DNA of 33,251 nucleotides from a bacterium (GTDB lineage: Bacteria; Spirochaetota; UBA4802; UBA5550), in NCBI GenBank assembly GCA_024224995.1, contig JAAENB010000951.1, positions 1-33,251 of the forward strand, given 5' to 3'. Shown here one piece after another: positions 8,616 to 15,638 of the stretch (position 1 is its first letter; each line of letters opens with the position of its first letter). The translations under genes were made by a program, and so were the position numbers. The notes below the pieces were generated by a model. That model was given only the letters and a program-made list of their open reading frames with translations. It was not told the DNA's origin and made no database searches.

Positions 8616-9665
8616 TTATATCACCTTATTCATTCTCTCCATGTTCTCTTTTTCTCCAAGAACAACAATCATATCATTGGCTTCAAGAATCTCTGCGGGC
8701 TGGGGATTGAAGATCATTTTTCCCGAATATTTTTTTATGAGAACGATTATCACCCCAAATTCTTTTCGTAAGTTGTTTTCAATAAGATTTTTACCAATGA
8801 GGGGCGATCCCGGTTTTATAAGAGCTTCTTCCATGCGTAACCCCAGGTGATCTTCCATAATTGCGATGTCGATAAAATCAACAACCGTGGGCCGAATCAG
8901 CACATGAGCCATTCGCTGTCCTCCTATAAGGTAGGGGCAAACAACCCTTGAGGCGCCGGCTCGTTTTAGTTTAATCTCACTACTGGGATCGGAAGCCCGG
9001 GCCAGGATAAATATATCGGGCCTGATCCCTTTGGCTGTAAGGGTGATAAAGACATTGTCCGCGTCGGACCGTACTGCGGTTACCAGGGCCCTGGCATGTT
9101 CAATCCGGGCCTGGATAATAGACTCGTCCATTGTGGCATCCATTGGCAAATAGAGGTACCGGTCCGTTTCCAGCTGTTCAATAGCATCGGGATCACTTTC
9201 AATAACAACAAAACTTTTTTTGTGATAATGAAGCTCATCGCAGATCATTTTGCCGATGCGGCCGAAACCACAGACAATGATATGATCTTTTAGTTGTGAT
9301 ATTTTCTTTTCCACTCTTCTTCTCCCGTATGATTTTTTCAGCTCCCCCTCTATGAGCATCCGAATAAAGGTACCTATTGTATAAGCGCCGATAGTAATAC
9401 CAATACTGATAATCATAATGGTAATGACCCGGCCCGCCCCGGATAATGGCCGGACCTCCTGGAAACCAACAGTACTGATGGTAATAATGGTCATATAGAC
9501 AGCATCAAAAAAAGACATTCCTTCTACAAAATAGAATCCTGCAATGCCAAAGAAAGCTGTAATATTAAGGAGTATAAACGCTCTTCGTAGTTTCTTCAAA
9601 ATGTTATTCCCGGTGCTTTTATCGCTTTGTTTTATCAAACTATGAGTATCAATGTTTTTTGGCAA
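8616..9665 (-). CDS. Potassium channel with RCK (TrkA-N/TrkA-C) gating domain
   Basis: The protein has two membrane helices (about 28-48 and 77-100) flanking a pore loop with the selectivity-filter sequence TISTVGFQE (TVGF in place of TVGYG). The cytoplasmic RCK domain begins HIIVCGFGRIGKMICDEL (Rossmann GxGxxG) and includes YLPMDATMDE and ARALVTAVRSDADNVFITLT. A TrkA-C domain ends the 349 residues (PGSPLIGKNLIENNL to IVVLGEKENMERM). This is the plan of MthK/Kch-type channels. The start is uncertain: TTG at 9665 has no visible Shine-Dalgarno and no upstream in-frame ATG was seen. It converges with the sensor gene across 23 bp. It probably supports K+ homeostasis or osmotic adjustment; the ligand is not predictable. 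Confidence 0.9.
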   Translation of the reverse strand: MPKNIDTHSLIKQSDKSTGNNILKKLRRAFILLNITAFFGIAGFYFVEGMSFFDAVYMTIITISTVGFQEVRPLSGAGRVITIMIISIGITIGAYTIGTFIRMLIEGELKKSYGRRRVEKKISQLKDHIIVCGFGRIGKMICDELHYHKKSFVVIESDPDAIEQLETDRYLYLPMDATMDESIIQARIEHARALVTAVRSDADNVFITLTAKGIRPDIFILARASDPSSEIKLKRAGASRVVCPYLIGGQRMAHVLIRPTVVDFIDIAIMEDHLGLRMEEALIKPGSPLIGKNLIENNLRKEFGVIIVLIKKYSGKMIFNPQPAEILEANDMIVVLGEKENMERMNKVI

Positions 9666-9888
9666 TAATAATATTGTTATTTAGCAAATTAAGACAGGGG
9701 TGGGGGTGCGACCCGTTAAAAAACGATATTTTTTTTAAATAGAAGTGGTTTTATCGCTATTAATTATTATTATATTAATAATAGGAGATGTTTTTGTCTC
9801 TATACTCTAATAGGGAGTTTTTAAGGGGTTATTATGGGTTTTTAGGCAGATGAGTTCTATTTGTGCGGCAGATTTATTTTTTTACATT

Positions 9889-9915
9889 TAATATTTCGTC
9901 AATAGTATACGATAA
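9889..9915 (+). promoter_or_regulatory. Possible FliA/sigma-28 type promoter upstream of fapA
   Basis: The 325-bp gap 9666-9990 holds no gene of normal size. TAAT (9889-9892), 15 nt, then TACGATAA (9908-9915) resembles the sigma-28 consensus TAAA-N15-GCCGATAA (3/4 and 6/8 matches). A flagellar sigma factor would make sense for fapA. In an AT-rich gap this could be chance. The rest of the gap shows AT-rich spacer and one copy of a GGGGGTGCGACCC motif (around 9702-9715) that also occurs in the repeat regions. Confidence 0.35.
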
Positions 9916-9951
9916 TAGAAACAACAGGTACTCTGTAGAAAGGGGCAGGGT

Positions 9952-9987
9952 ATGGGGCAGATTTTTAATATGACAAAGTTGAGTTAA
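9952..9987 (+). CDS. Possible 11-codon leader ORF upstream of fapA
   Basis: ATG 9952 encodes MGQIFNMTKLS and stops at TAA 9985-9987, three nt before the fapA ATG. It has a purine-rich AAAGGGGCAGGG just upstream, whereas fapA itself lacks a Shine-Dalgarno at the normal position. Translational coupling by termination and re-initiation is therefore plausible. It could equally be a chance micro-ORF. Confidence 0.3.
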   Translation: MGQIFNMTKLS

Positions 9988-9990
9988 ATA

Positions 9991-11718
9991 ATGAAAAAAA
10001 TACTTTTTTATTTTGATCCGGAAGTAACAAAGATATTGGTGGAAAAGGTCAACGAACTGGGGGAGAAAAAGGCGATATTGTCCTCGCCATATAATTTTGT
10101 CTCCAGGGGAGAGATCGTTGCCAGGGTTATTGAAATTGATACTGAAGACCAGGTTGCAACCAGGGTAGATCCCGGTTATACTTACTATAAGGTTGACAAA
10201 TATGTTCCTCTTAAAGCGGATGAAGGGGTATTTTATGATGAAAACGCTAGTGCTTATAAAGCAGAAGCATATGGATTTGTTATTTTCCGTGCCGGAAAAT
10301 TAAAGATTATATCCGCCCGAACCATTACCAGGGACAAACTGAAAGCTTATTATACGATTTATCCCACCAAATTCGGCAAAATCCCAACAACTGCCGAAAT
10401 GGAAGAGTATATTCATAATTTTAAGATCCTTGCCGGTATTGGGCGCAAGAAAATTGAAGCGCAGCTAAGCAAAATTGATACTTCCAAACCGAAAATAACC
10501 AGGGTTCTCGTTGCCCAGGGAAAAACACCGGTTAATGGTAAAGAAGAGGCCTTTGTTCCTTTAACGGGAGTGGATAAAAAAGCCGGAGTAATAAAAGAAG
10601 ACGGAAGTATTGATTTTAAAGAGGTTGGGTCCATTATCCAGGTAGTAAAAGACCAGGAGATACTGAGAAGGATCCCCCCGGTTGAACCGCTAGACGGGTT
10701 TGACATATACGGAACCACAATGACCGCTACTCTTGAATTTCAGAAAGGTTTTAAACGGGGACAGAATATTGTGGAATCGGGATATGATGAGAATATATAC
10801 CTGGCAGGAATTGACGGCTGTCTAAAGGTCGTAAAAAATAAGATTTCAGTACTTCCCATTGTTGAGATCAATGGTGATGTTAATTATGAGACCGGGAATA
10901 TTGAATTCAAGGGAAGTGTCCATGTTAGCGGATCGGTTCTTCCCGGCTTTTCAGTAAAGGCCGATGGAGATGTTATTGTTACCAATACTGTTGAGGACGG
11001 TCTAATTGAAGCTGGTGGAGATATTACCGTAAAGATGGGTATTGTGGGTAAAGAAGGAGTAAAAATAAAGGCCGGGGGTACAGTACGGGCCAAGTATCTT
11101 CTCCATGCGAATATTGAAGCCGGAAATAATATAGAAATAGAGGATTCCATTATCAATTGCAATATTTTTGCTAATAATATGGTGAGCGTAGTGGCGAAAC
11201 AGGGTAAAATAATTGGCGGCAATGTTGTGGCTCTGTATGAAATATCGGCTAAAGTTATTGGAGCCGTAACTGAGACATCGGAGACACATCTTGGAGTAGG
11301 GAGAAACCTGATAATTGAAAAGAAACTGGCAATTGTTCACAAAGAGATGATCGGGGTTCGTGAAAAAGTGGATGATACTATGCGGCTGCTGAAAGTCAAT
11401 TTTGGAGAAGGGGTTTTTGAGAATCCCAAGGAACTTCTCGCTGTCCTTCCTATGATAAAGAAAAAGAATTGCCTTCTGCTCCTCCAGGAGCTGGCTCAAA
11501 ATAATAAAGTACTCAAAGATCTTACGGAAAAGCGTAAAGATATTGAAGAAGAGCTGCGGCTTGAGCGAGAGCCCTATATTATCGTGTATGATAAAATTCA
11601 TCCCGGAACCGTGCTGAATATCAAGAAAAGTGTACGAAAAATTGATAAAATAATAGATAATGCACGTTTTTATGAAGATGAAGAAGATAAATCGATCCAT
11701 TTTGTTGCCGCTAAGTGA
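9991..11718 (+). CDS. fapA: FapA (DUF342) family protein
   Basis: The 575-residue protein has an N-terminal alpha/beta region (about 1-165), a GIGRKKIEAQL-containing helical part and the central FapA domain. That domain shows PVNGKEEAF, KEVGSIIQVVKDQEIL, DGFDIYGTTM and the VNYETGNIEFKGSVHVSGSV stretch, followed by beta-helix-like repeats (about 290-420) rich in GDVIV, AGGDITVKMGIVG, IKAGGTVRAKYL and IEAGNNIEIED. A coiled-coil-prone C-terminus (430-550) follows. FapA/DUF342 proteins are known from spirochaetes, clostridia and Vibrio, where some are linked to flagellar assembly or polar localisation. There is no signal peptide, so it is cytoplasmic. The start codon lacks a clear ribosome binding site (see the leader ORF). 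It is encoded alone, in front of tatA. Confidence 0.88.
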   Translation: MKKILFYFDPEVTKILVEKVNELGEKKAILSSPYNFVSRGEIVARVIEIDTEDQVATRVDPGYTYYKVDKYVPLKADEGVFYDENASAYKAEAYGFVIFRAGKLKIISARTITRDKLKAYYTIYPTKFGKIPTTAEMEEYIHNFKILAGIGRKKIEAQLSKIDTSKPKITRVLVAQGKTPVNGKEEAFVPLTGVDKKAGVIKEDGSIDFKEVGSIIQVVKDQEILRRIPPVEPLDGFDIYGTTMTATLEFQKGFKRGQNIVESGYDENIYLAGIDGCLKVVKNKISVLPIVEINGDVNYETGNIEFKGSVHVSGSVLPGFSVKADGDVIVTNTVEDGLIEAGGDITVKMGIVGKEGVKIKAGGTVRAKYLLHANIEAGNNIEIEDSIINCNIFANNMVSVVAKQGKIIGGNVVALYEISAKVIGAVTETSETHLGVGRNLIIEKKLAIVHKEMIGVREKVDDTMRLLKVNFGEGVFENPKELLAVLPMIKKKNCLLLLQELAQNNKVLKDLTEKRKDIEEELRLEREPYIIVYDKIHPGTVLNIKKSVRKIDKIIDNARFYEDEEDKSIHFVAAK

Positions 11719-11827
11719 TAAGTGGAATCTGCCTATTTATTCCCATAATTTCCGGAATTTAATTTGACAAAAGTAGCCTGTTGCGGAGGTAATGTCATAA
11801 TTTAACAATTTGAATCGGAGGTTTCCC

Positions 11828-12028
11828 ATGTATGCAGATATAGGTTCCCTTAAGTTAGCAATTTTTGGCTCTATGGGTATGCCGGAACTGATAATAGTTT
11901 TTTTAATTATTCTTGTTCTTTTTGGAGCAAAAAAGATTCCCGGTATTGCTAAAGATATTGGTGGTGGAATACGAGAATTTAAAAAGTCAATTTCAGGTGA
12001 AGGTGACGAAGAGAAAAAAGATAAGTAG
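11828..12028 (+). CDS. tatA: Twin-arginine translocase subunit TatA/TatE
   Basis: Start ATG 11828 is chosen because CGGAGG (11816-11821) sits 6 nt upstream; an upstream in-frame TTG would contain that site. The 66 residues show the TatA plan: a membrane helix (MPELIIVFLIILVLFGAKKIP, quoted in part here as ELIIVFLIILVLFGAKK), the conserved FG hinge, and the amphipathic helix KIPGIAKDIGGGIREFKKS with a charged tail. TatA oligomers form the channel that exports folded, cofactor-bearing proteins. The gene is 3' to fapA and abuts fdhE directly, so Tat export of a formate dehydrogenase is the likely shared theme. No tatB/tatC is in the window. Confidence 0.93.
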   Translation: MYADIGSLKLAIFGSMGMPELIIVFLIILVLFGAKKIPGIAKDIGGGIREFKKSISGEGDEEKKDK

Positions 12029-12886
12029 ATGAAAAGTAATAGTGAATACCTGAAATCGATAAAAAATGACGTAATAAAAGCAGGTAATTTAACTGAAGAG
12101 TTTGTTGATTTTTATAAATCTATCTTTGGTCATCAGGAGCAATATCACAAAACATACCAGGATAATTTCAAAATTTCCGGTTTTGTATCTGCTTCCGGAC
12201 TTCCTATGATAGATCCTGAAAAGGTCCAAATCCCGGCTGAAGATAAAGACATGCTCTATAAGGGACTGGAAGCTTTTCTTGAAATTATTACAAAAACTCA
12301 GAGCGGGTTAAATTTTGAACCGCTTCTTGAAAAATATAAGGAAGATACTGCTCTTAACCATTCCATACAGTCTCTTCTGAAGAAAGATTTTGAGCAGTTA
12401 AATAAAATTTCCGGTGAATTAAAAATCGGCCTGGAAGAGCACCTATTTGTTATAATAAATTGGCTTAAACCCTATTTTATTAATTTACGTGAACAAACGT
12501 ATGATCCCGAAGTGAATCCTGTAAATATTTCTGATTGGCACGAACCAACCTGTCTTTTTTGCGGATATTATCCCGACATGAGTAAGATCATTGAGGGAAA
12601 AGAAAATGTCAGAGTTCTGCATTGCGGGTTTTGCGAAAATGAATGGCAAACCAGAAGACTGGGGTGTACAGTGTGTAAAAATGTCGACCATAATACACTT
12701 GGATATTATACTTATGAAGATGATCCCATCTACCGGGTTGATTATTGCGATGAATGCAAAGGGTATATTAAAACATTGAAAATACCTAAAAAATATGAAG
12801 AAAACCGATATAACCTGACAGTTGAGAATATTGTTACCACTTTTCTGGATGCCTCAACTATTGATCTTGGTTATACCAGGCCCTGA
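12029..12886 (+). CDS. fdhE: FdhE-like formate dehydrogenase accessory protein
   Basis: The ATG follows the tatA stop directly. The N-terminal half (about 1-160) is helical. The C-terminal half has four Cys pairs in rubredoxin-like knuckles: PTCLFCGYYPD, LHCGFCENEW, LGCTVCKNVDH and YCDECKGYIK. This arrangement defines FdhE, a metal-binding chaperone needed for assembly or activation of Tat-exported molybdenum/tungsten formate dehydrogenases. Length (285) is normal. No dehydrogenase structural gene lies in the window, so the client is elsewhere. The tatA-fdhE pairing supports the call independently of the motifs. Confidence 0.88.
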   Translation: MKSNSEYLKSIKNDVIKAGNLTEEFVDFYKSIFGHQEQYHKTYQDNFKISGFVSASGLPMIDPEKVQIPAEDKDMLYKGLEAFLEIITKTQSGLNFEPLLEKYKEDTALNHSIQSLLKKDFEQLNKISGELKIGLEEHLFVIINWLKPYFINLREQTYDPEVNPVNISDWHEPTCLFCGYYPDMSKIIEGKENVRVLHCGFCENEWQTRRLGCTVCKNVDHNTLGYYTYEDDPIYRVDYCDECKGYIKTLKIPKKYEENRYNLTVENIVTTFLDASTIDLGYTRP

Positions 12887-12896
12887 TTATTAAACT

Positions 12897-13748
12897 ATGG
12901 TTGTACTATTATACGCTTCAATTGCAATGGGTAAGGCTCTGGTTCCATTTATTGAAAAAGAACATGAGCTTTATTTCTTTGACTGTGAAAAGCATGATCT
13001 TCTTGATCACGTCTTCCTGGCTGTGCTTCTTAATGACATTAAACCTGATGTTTTCATTAATGGAGCGGAGTATTCAAGTCATGATGAAGCAGAGTATTGG
13101 CGTGAACATGTATATAAGATAAACGGATTTGCTGTAGGGGCTGTGGCGGATGTATGCAAAGAGCATGCTGTCCTGTTTGTCCAGCTCAGTACTTCCCTGG
13201 TCTTTGACGGTAAAAAGGATGTCCCCTATACCGAGGAAGACCTGCCCGGACCGGGATTGGTATACGGTGATTCAAAACTTCTGGGAGAAACCAAACTGGC
13301 AGAATCGGGATGCCCGTTCCTTATTGTACGGGTTCCCGAACTGTATGGACCGGGATTTTCTTTTGTTCAGTCCGTTCTTGAGACTGCTAAAAGAGAGAAT
13401 AGGGTCAGGGTTGTTAAAGATGAGTTCATCTCTCCGGTGAATTCCGTTGATTTCGCGGAATCTCTTACTTTCTTAATTAATGCAAAAGCTACGGGGATTT
13501 TTCATATTACGCAAACCGGGTACGCGCGGACTTCCGAATTTTTCGCGGAAGCTGTTTCTGTTTATAATGCCATTAATTCGCAGCAGCTCGAATGCGTTTT
13601 CGAAGAGTACGACTACCGGGAAGTCCCTGCTATTGCGGACAGGCCCCTGTTCCGGGTTCTGGACAACAGTAAGTTCCGGGAGTTTTCCGGCAAAGAAGTT
13701 CGTGACTGGAAGTCTGCTCTTGAAGATTATATCCGTATAAATACATAA
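12897..13748 (+). CDS. RmlD-like short-chain dehydrogenase/epimerase with degenerate nucleotide-binding loop
   Basis: The protein resembles RmlD (dTDP-4-dehydrorhamnose reductase) and extended SDRs: DVFINGAEYSSHDEAE and VYKINGFAVGAVADVCKEH (the RmlD-type VN...LA region), FVQLSTSLVFDGKKDVPYTEEDLPGP, YGDSK (YxxxK catalytic pair), FLIVRVPELYGPG and a GIFHITQTG segment. The N-terminal glycine-rich loop is poorly kept: MVVLLYASIAMGKAL in place of GxxGxxG, so cofactor binding may be altered. It starts 10 bp after fdhE with no clear Shine-Dalgarno, suggesting read-through expression. The substrate cannot be predicted; no other rhamnose genes are nearby. MAT2B-like non-catalytic members of this family are an alternative model. 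Confidence 0.72.
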   Translation: MVVLLYASIAMGKALVPFIEKEHELYFFDCEKHDLLDHVFLAVLLNDIKPDVFINGAEYSSHDEAEYWREHVYKINGFAVGAVADVCKEHAVLFVQLSTSLVFDGKKDVPYTEEDLPGPGLVYGDSKLLGETKLAESGCPFLIVRVPELYGPGFSFVQSVLETAKRENRVRVVKDEFISPVNSVDFAESLTFLINAKATGIFHITQTGYARTSEFFAEAVSVYNAINSQQLECVFEEYDYREVPAIADRPLFRVLDNSKFREFSGKEVRDWKSALEDYIRINT

Positions 13749-13784
13749 TAAGATGTGCCTCTTATGTCGACCCAGGAGAATAGA

Positions 13785-14291
13785 ATGAAGTTTTATACTG
13801 TTGATGAAACCGGTGAAATGATATTGGAAATTCTGGAATATGATTCCAGGTCCACGCCCGCTGAAATATCCAAACAGGTTAATATCCCGGAAAAGGAAGT
13901 TGAAAAGTATATCGCTAAATTTGAAAAAGACGGTATTATTGTTGGGTATAAAACTCTTATTAACTGGCAGCGGGTTAAGCAGCATGATGTTAAGGCTCTC
14001 ATTGAAGTGAAAGTCACTCCCGAACGGAATGTCGGTTTTGACGCGGTTGCCGAAGCTATTTATAAATATCCCGAAGTCTCTTCCCTCTATCTCCTCTCCG
14101 GAGGCTACGACCTGCTTGTCCAGGTAGAAGGTACCAACCTGCGTGAAGTGGCGCTCTTTGTTTCTGAAAAACTCGCTACGATTAAAGGGGTTCAGTCTAC
14201 TGTTTCACACTTCCTGTTAAAGAAGTATAAGGAAGACGGTGTGGAATTTGTTGACCGGATCAAATCCAAAAGGCTTCCTGTTACTCCTTAG
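13785..14291 (+). CDS. Lrp/AsnC-family transcriptional regulator
   Basis: Start ATG 13785 is preferred because AGGAG (13774-13778) lies 6 nt before it; an in-frame ATG at 13764 has no such site. An N-terminal winged helix-turn-helix (ILEILEYDSRSTPAEISKQV, then EKEVEKYIAKFEKDGIIVGY) precedes a RAM/AsnC ligand-binding domain (KALIEVKVTPERNVGFDAVA, SSLYLLSGGYDLLVQVEG, VQSTVSHFLLKKYKE). These regulators form dimers or octamers that respond to amino acids. At 168 residues it has a normal size. It ends the tatA-fdhE-rmlD string and overlaps, tail to tail by 11 bp, the remnant on the other strand. Its target cannot be read from the sequence. Confidence 0.9.
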   Translation: MKFYTVDETGEMILEILEYDSRSTPAEISKQVNIPEKEVEKYIAKFEKDGIIVGYKTLINWQRVKQHDVKALIEVKVTPERNVGFDAVAEAIYKYPEVSSLYLLSGGYDLLVQVEGTNLREVALFVSEKLATIKGVQSTVSHFLLKKYKEDGVEFVDRIKSKRLPVTP

Positions 14292-14533
14292 AGGAATGTT
14301 CTACCGGGTTTTTTGTTCCAAAAAGCGTATTATTTCCTTGTTTTTTGAAACGAACAAATTCAAATCCTTCATAAATGTGATCTTGCCGAGTCCCGGTAAC
14401 AGTCAGGGTAAACCCTGCCCATCCATTTACCCATGAGCATTTTTTCCCGGCTGCTCTTTCCATAATTGTCTTTATTAATGAAGCACAACAAAAAAATAAC
14501 AGAAATTATTAGAACAGTTTTTCTTTTTTTCAT
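14281..14533 (-). pseudogene. Frameshifted small secreted/lipoprotein gene (lipocalin-like remnant)
   Basis: From ATG 14533 on the minus strand one frame reads MKKRKTVLIISVIFLLCFIN, then a LMGKWMGRVYPDC segment, and stops at 14369-14371. The N-terminus is a clear signal peptide with a possible lipobox (FLLC). A second frame continues over the same region with HIYEGFEFVRFKKQGNNTLF and ends HSSKE at 14281. GKWxG followed about 20 residues later by FEFxxxG is the usual beginning of small lipocalin-like domains, so joining the frames around 14375 restores a sensible protein start. I infer one indel plus C-terminal truncation. It has no strong ribosome binding site. A real 54-residue peptide (14369-14533) is the alternative. 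Confidence 0.45.
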
Positions 14534-14623
14534 AATTCAATTCCAAGATGTTTTTACAATAATAGCAAGTATTATTTTTTTCCAAAAGTCCCGGGCAGCA
14601 GATTAATCTTTTAGGTTTTACAA

Positions 14624-14847
14624 CGATGTCAGGGAATGAGTCCTGTCTTTTCGGAACAGGAGCCACGGAAGGCGACGACCCTGTGTAATACAGGATGTAT
14701 TTTTCACAGGGGTGCATGTGGGATACACCACACTCCCGCGCACCAGTTGAATTTTTCAGCACAACCACGGATGGCGACGCCCATGTGCAGTACACGATGT
14801 ATTATCACATGGGTGGAGAAAAGACAGGACTCATTCCCGAGCGCACC
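14624..14847 (-). repeat. Hairpin-arm element copy A (tandem double unit)
   Basis: Outer arms 14632-14652 and 14818-14838 are 21/21 complementary. Between them lie two copies of the conserved core. Each has a nested hairpin: CCCTGTG/CACAGGG at 14679-14711 and CCCATGTG/CACATGGG at 14780-14813, with inner AATACA-type stems, and each has the GGCGACG-type flank. Read on the minus strand, the border GGTGCGCTC (14839-14847) precedes the arm and a second border, GGTGCGCGGGAGT, sits between the units. The inner half-arms at the unit junction do not pair over 21 nt, so the outer arms belong to the composite. It carries no credible ORF. Confidence 0.85.
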
Positions 14848-14870
14848 TAATTAATTAAACTGCTCCCGGA

Positions 14871-14933
14871 CGCGGCGCTTCCGCGCCGCGAGGGAGGGGG
14901 GTTGAGGGGGCGAAGCCCCCTCAACCCCCCTCC
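14871..14933. repeat. Two GC-rich hairpins between element copies A and B
   Basis: CGCGGCGC (14871-14878) pairs with 14883-14890 over a TTCC loop. It is followed at once by a perfect 19-bp stem (14893-14911 with 14915-14933) closed by a GAA loop. CTGCTCC occurs on both sides (14860-14866 and 14949-14955). Base composition is far richer in G+C than neighbouring genes. The pair sits between two oppositely oriented copies of the hairpin-arm element. Confidence 0.85.
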
Positions 14934-14973
14934 AGGCGCAGCGTAAGCTGCTCCAGTGAGTATCGAGATCGCT

Positions 14974-15090
14974 GGTGCGCTCGGGAATTCGCCTGATCTT
15001 TCCTCCACCCTGGTGATAATACATCGTGTATTGCACCAGGGCGTCGCCGTCCTGGCTCCTGTTCCGGAAAGATCAGGCGAATTCCCTGAT
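14974..15090 (+). repeat. Hairpin-arm element copy B
   Basis: The border GGTGCGCTC (14974-14982) is followed by arm 14983-15003, which is 21/21 complementary to 15066-15086. The core holds the nested hairpin CCCTGGTG/CACCAGGG (15008-15041) with inner AATACA/TGTATT, then GGGCGTCGCCGTCCTGGCTC and CTGTTCCGGA. The last part can form a short GCC/GGC hairpin, giving a three-stem, cloverleaf-like fold. The element ends in CCCTGATG. It is on the opposite strand to copy A, border to border. Confidence 0.88.
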
Positions 15091-15122
15091 GTTGCAGGGG
15101 CGTCTAACGAACGTAGATTCGC

Positions 15123-15152
15123 TTGACAAAATTGAAAAAGAAAATGTATGAT
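15123..15152 (+). promoter_or_regulatory. Candidate sigma-70 promoter for the membrane protein-glycosylase pair
   Basis: A perfect TTGACA (15123-15128), an 18-nt spacer and TATGAT (15147-15152) lie 47 bp before the ATG at 15199, immediately after the repeat cluster. The downstream leader is almost pure A/T. Confidence 0.6.
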
Positions 15153-15198
15153 ATAAAAAAATATAAAAAAAATAAATTTTTTTTTTAATGGAAGAACT

Positions 15199-15636
15199 AT
15201 GGAAGTAACAATACTTACGATTGTTGTTGCAGTCCCTGGCTTGCTGATCATGGGATTGTTGGCAATATTGCAATTTATCGCGGTTCTTAAACCGCGCAGC
15301 GAATGGGTCATAAAAAATATCTATGGCGGCGATCCCGAGATGACCGATCCAAAGGCCTATTTCGCGTTTAACCAGGGTTATGCCTGGGCAGATGCACTGT
15401 TCTGGGGGCCCATACAGCTTGCCGGTAGTGTGGGAATGCTGCTGGGCAGACGCTGGGGATTTTTGCTGGCCCTGATCGGGTCCGTGCCTTTTTGGTATAC
15501 CGCTATTACTATATACATCTGGGACCGGGATCTTGGAATTCGAAAACCCACCTTCATCTATTGGGTCATCATCTGGGGAATGTTTCCTGCCTTTGGGGTA
15601 CTTGAGATGGTCTATTGTTTTATGCGGTTGATTTAA
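15199..15636 (+). CDS. Small integral membrane protein, function unknown
   Basis: The 145 residues have about four hydrophobic segments: 3-30, a re-entrant or amphipathic stretch at 66-85 (ADALFWGPIQLAGSVGMLLG), 90-108 and 120-143. A soluble-looking loop at 32-60 contains KPRSEWVIKNIYGGDPEMTD and FNQGYAW. I do not recognise a family. The ATG at 15199 has only a weak GGAAG upstream, but the predicted N-terminus is a clean membrane helix. The downstream glycosylase gene starts 2 bp after its stop, so the two are probably co-transcribed; no functional link is evident. Confidence 0.75.
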   Translation: MEVTILTIVVAVPGLLIMGLLAILQFIAVLKPRSEWVIKNIYGGDPEMTDPKAYFAFNQGYAWADALFWGPIQLAGSVGMLLGRRWGFLLALIGSVPFWYTAITIYIWDRDLGIRKPTFIYWVIIWGMFPAFGVLEMVYCFMRLI

Positions 15637-15638
15637 AG

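Noticed and set aside
11002..11700. 232-residue minus-strand ORF opposite fapA
   Set aside because: It is antisense to the FapA coding sequence, His/Ile/Phe-rich, with no supporting signals.
14624..14847. CRISPR array
   Set aside because: Core copies are imperfect, unevenly spaced and carry complementary arms; there are no regular repeats with unique spacers and no cas genes.
14636..14854. Plus-strand ORF in element copy A
   Set aside because: It is composed of repeat sequence; similar Cys/His/Thr-rich peptides would be read from any copy.
14624..15090. Integron attC site or cassette array
   Set aside because: The folded elements recall attC hairpins, but the conserved RYYYAAC/GTTRRRY ends are missing, no cassette ORFs lie between copies, and no integrase is present.
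14974..15090. REP/RAYT or IS200/IS605-type palindrome
   Set aside because: REP units have a GTAG/GGAG tetranucleotide 5' of a short hairpin; the layout here (long variable arms outside a multi-hairpin core) differs and no Y1 transposase is in the window.
15066..15100. Hammerhead ribozyme core (CTGATG after the right arm)
   Set aside because: CCCTGATG is present in copies B and C, but the required GA and GAAA core segments at proper positions are not.
14847..15311. 154-residue minus-strand ORF over the repeat cluster
   Set aside because: Its sequence is a translation of the hairpin elements and the GC-rich hairpins, low in complexity and without a ribosome binding site.
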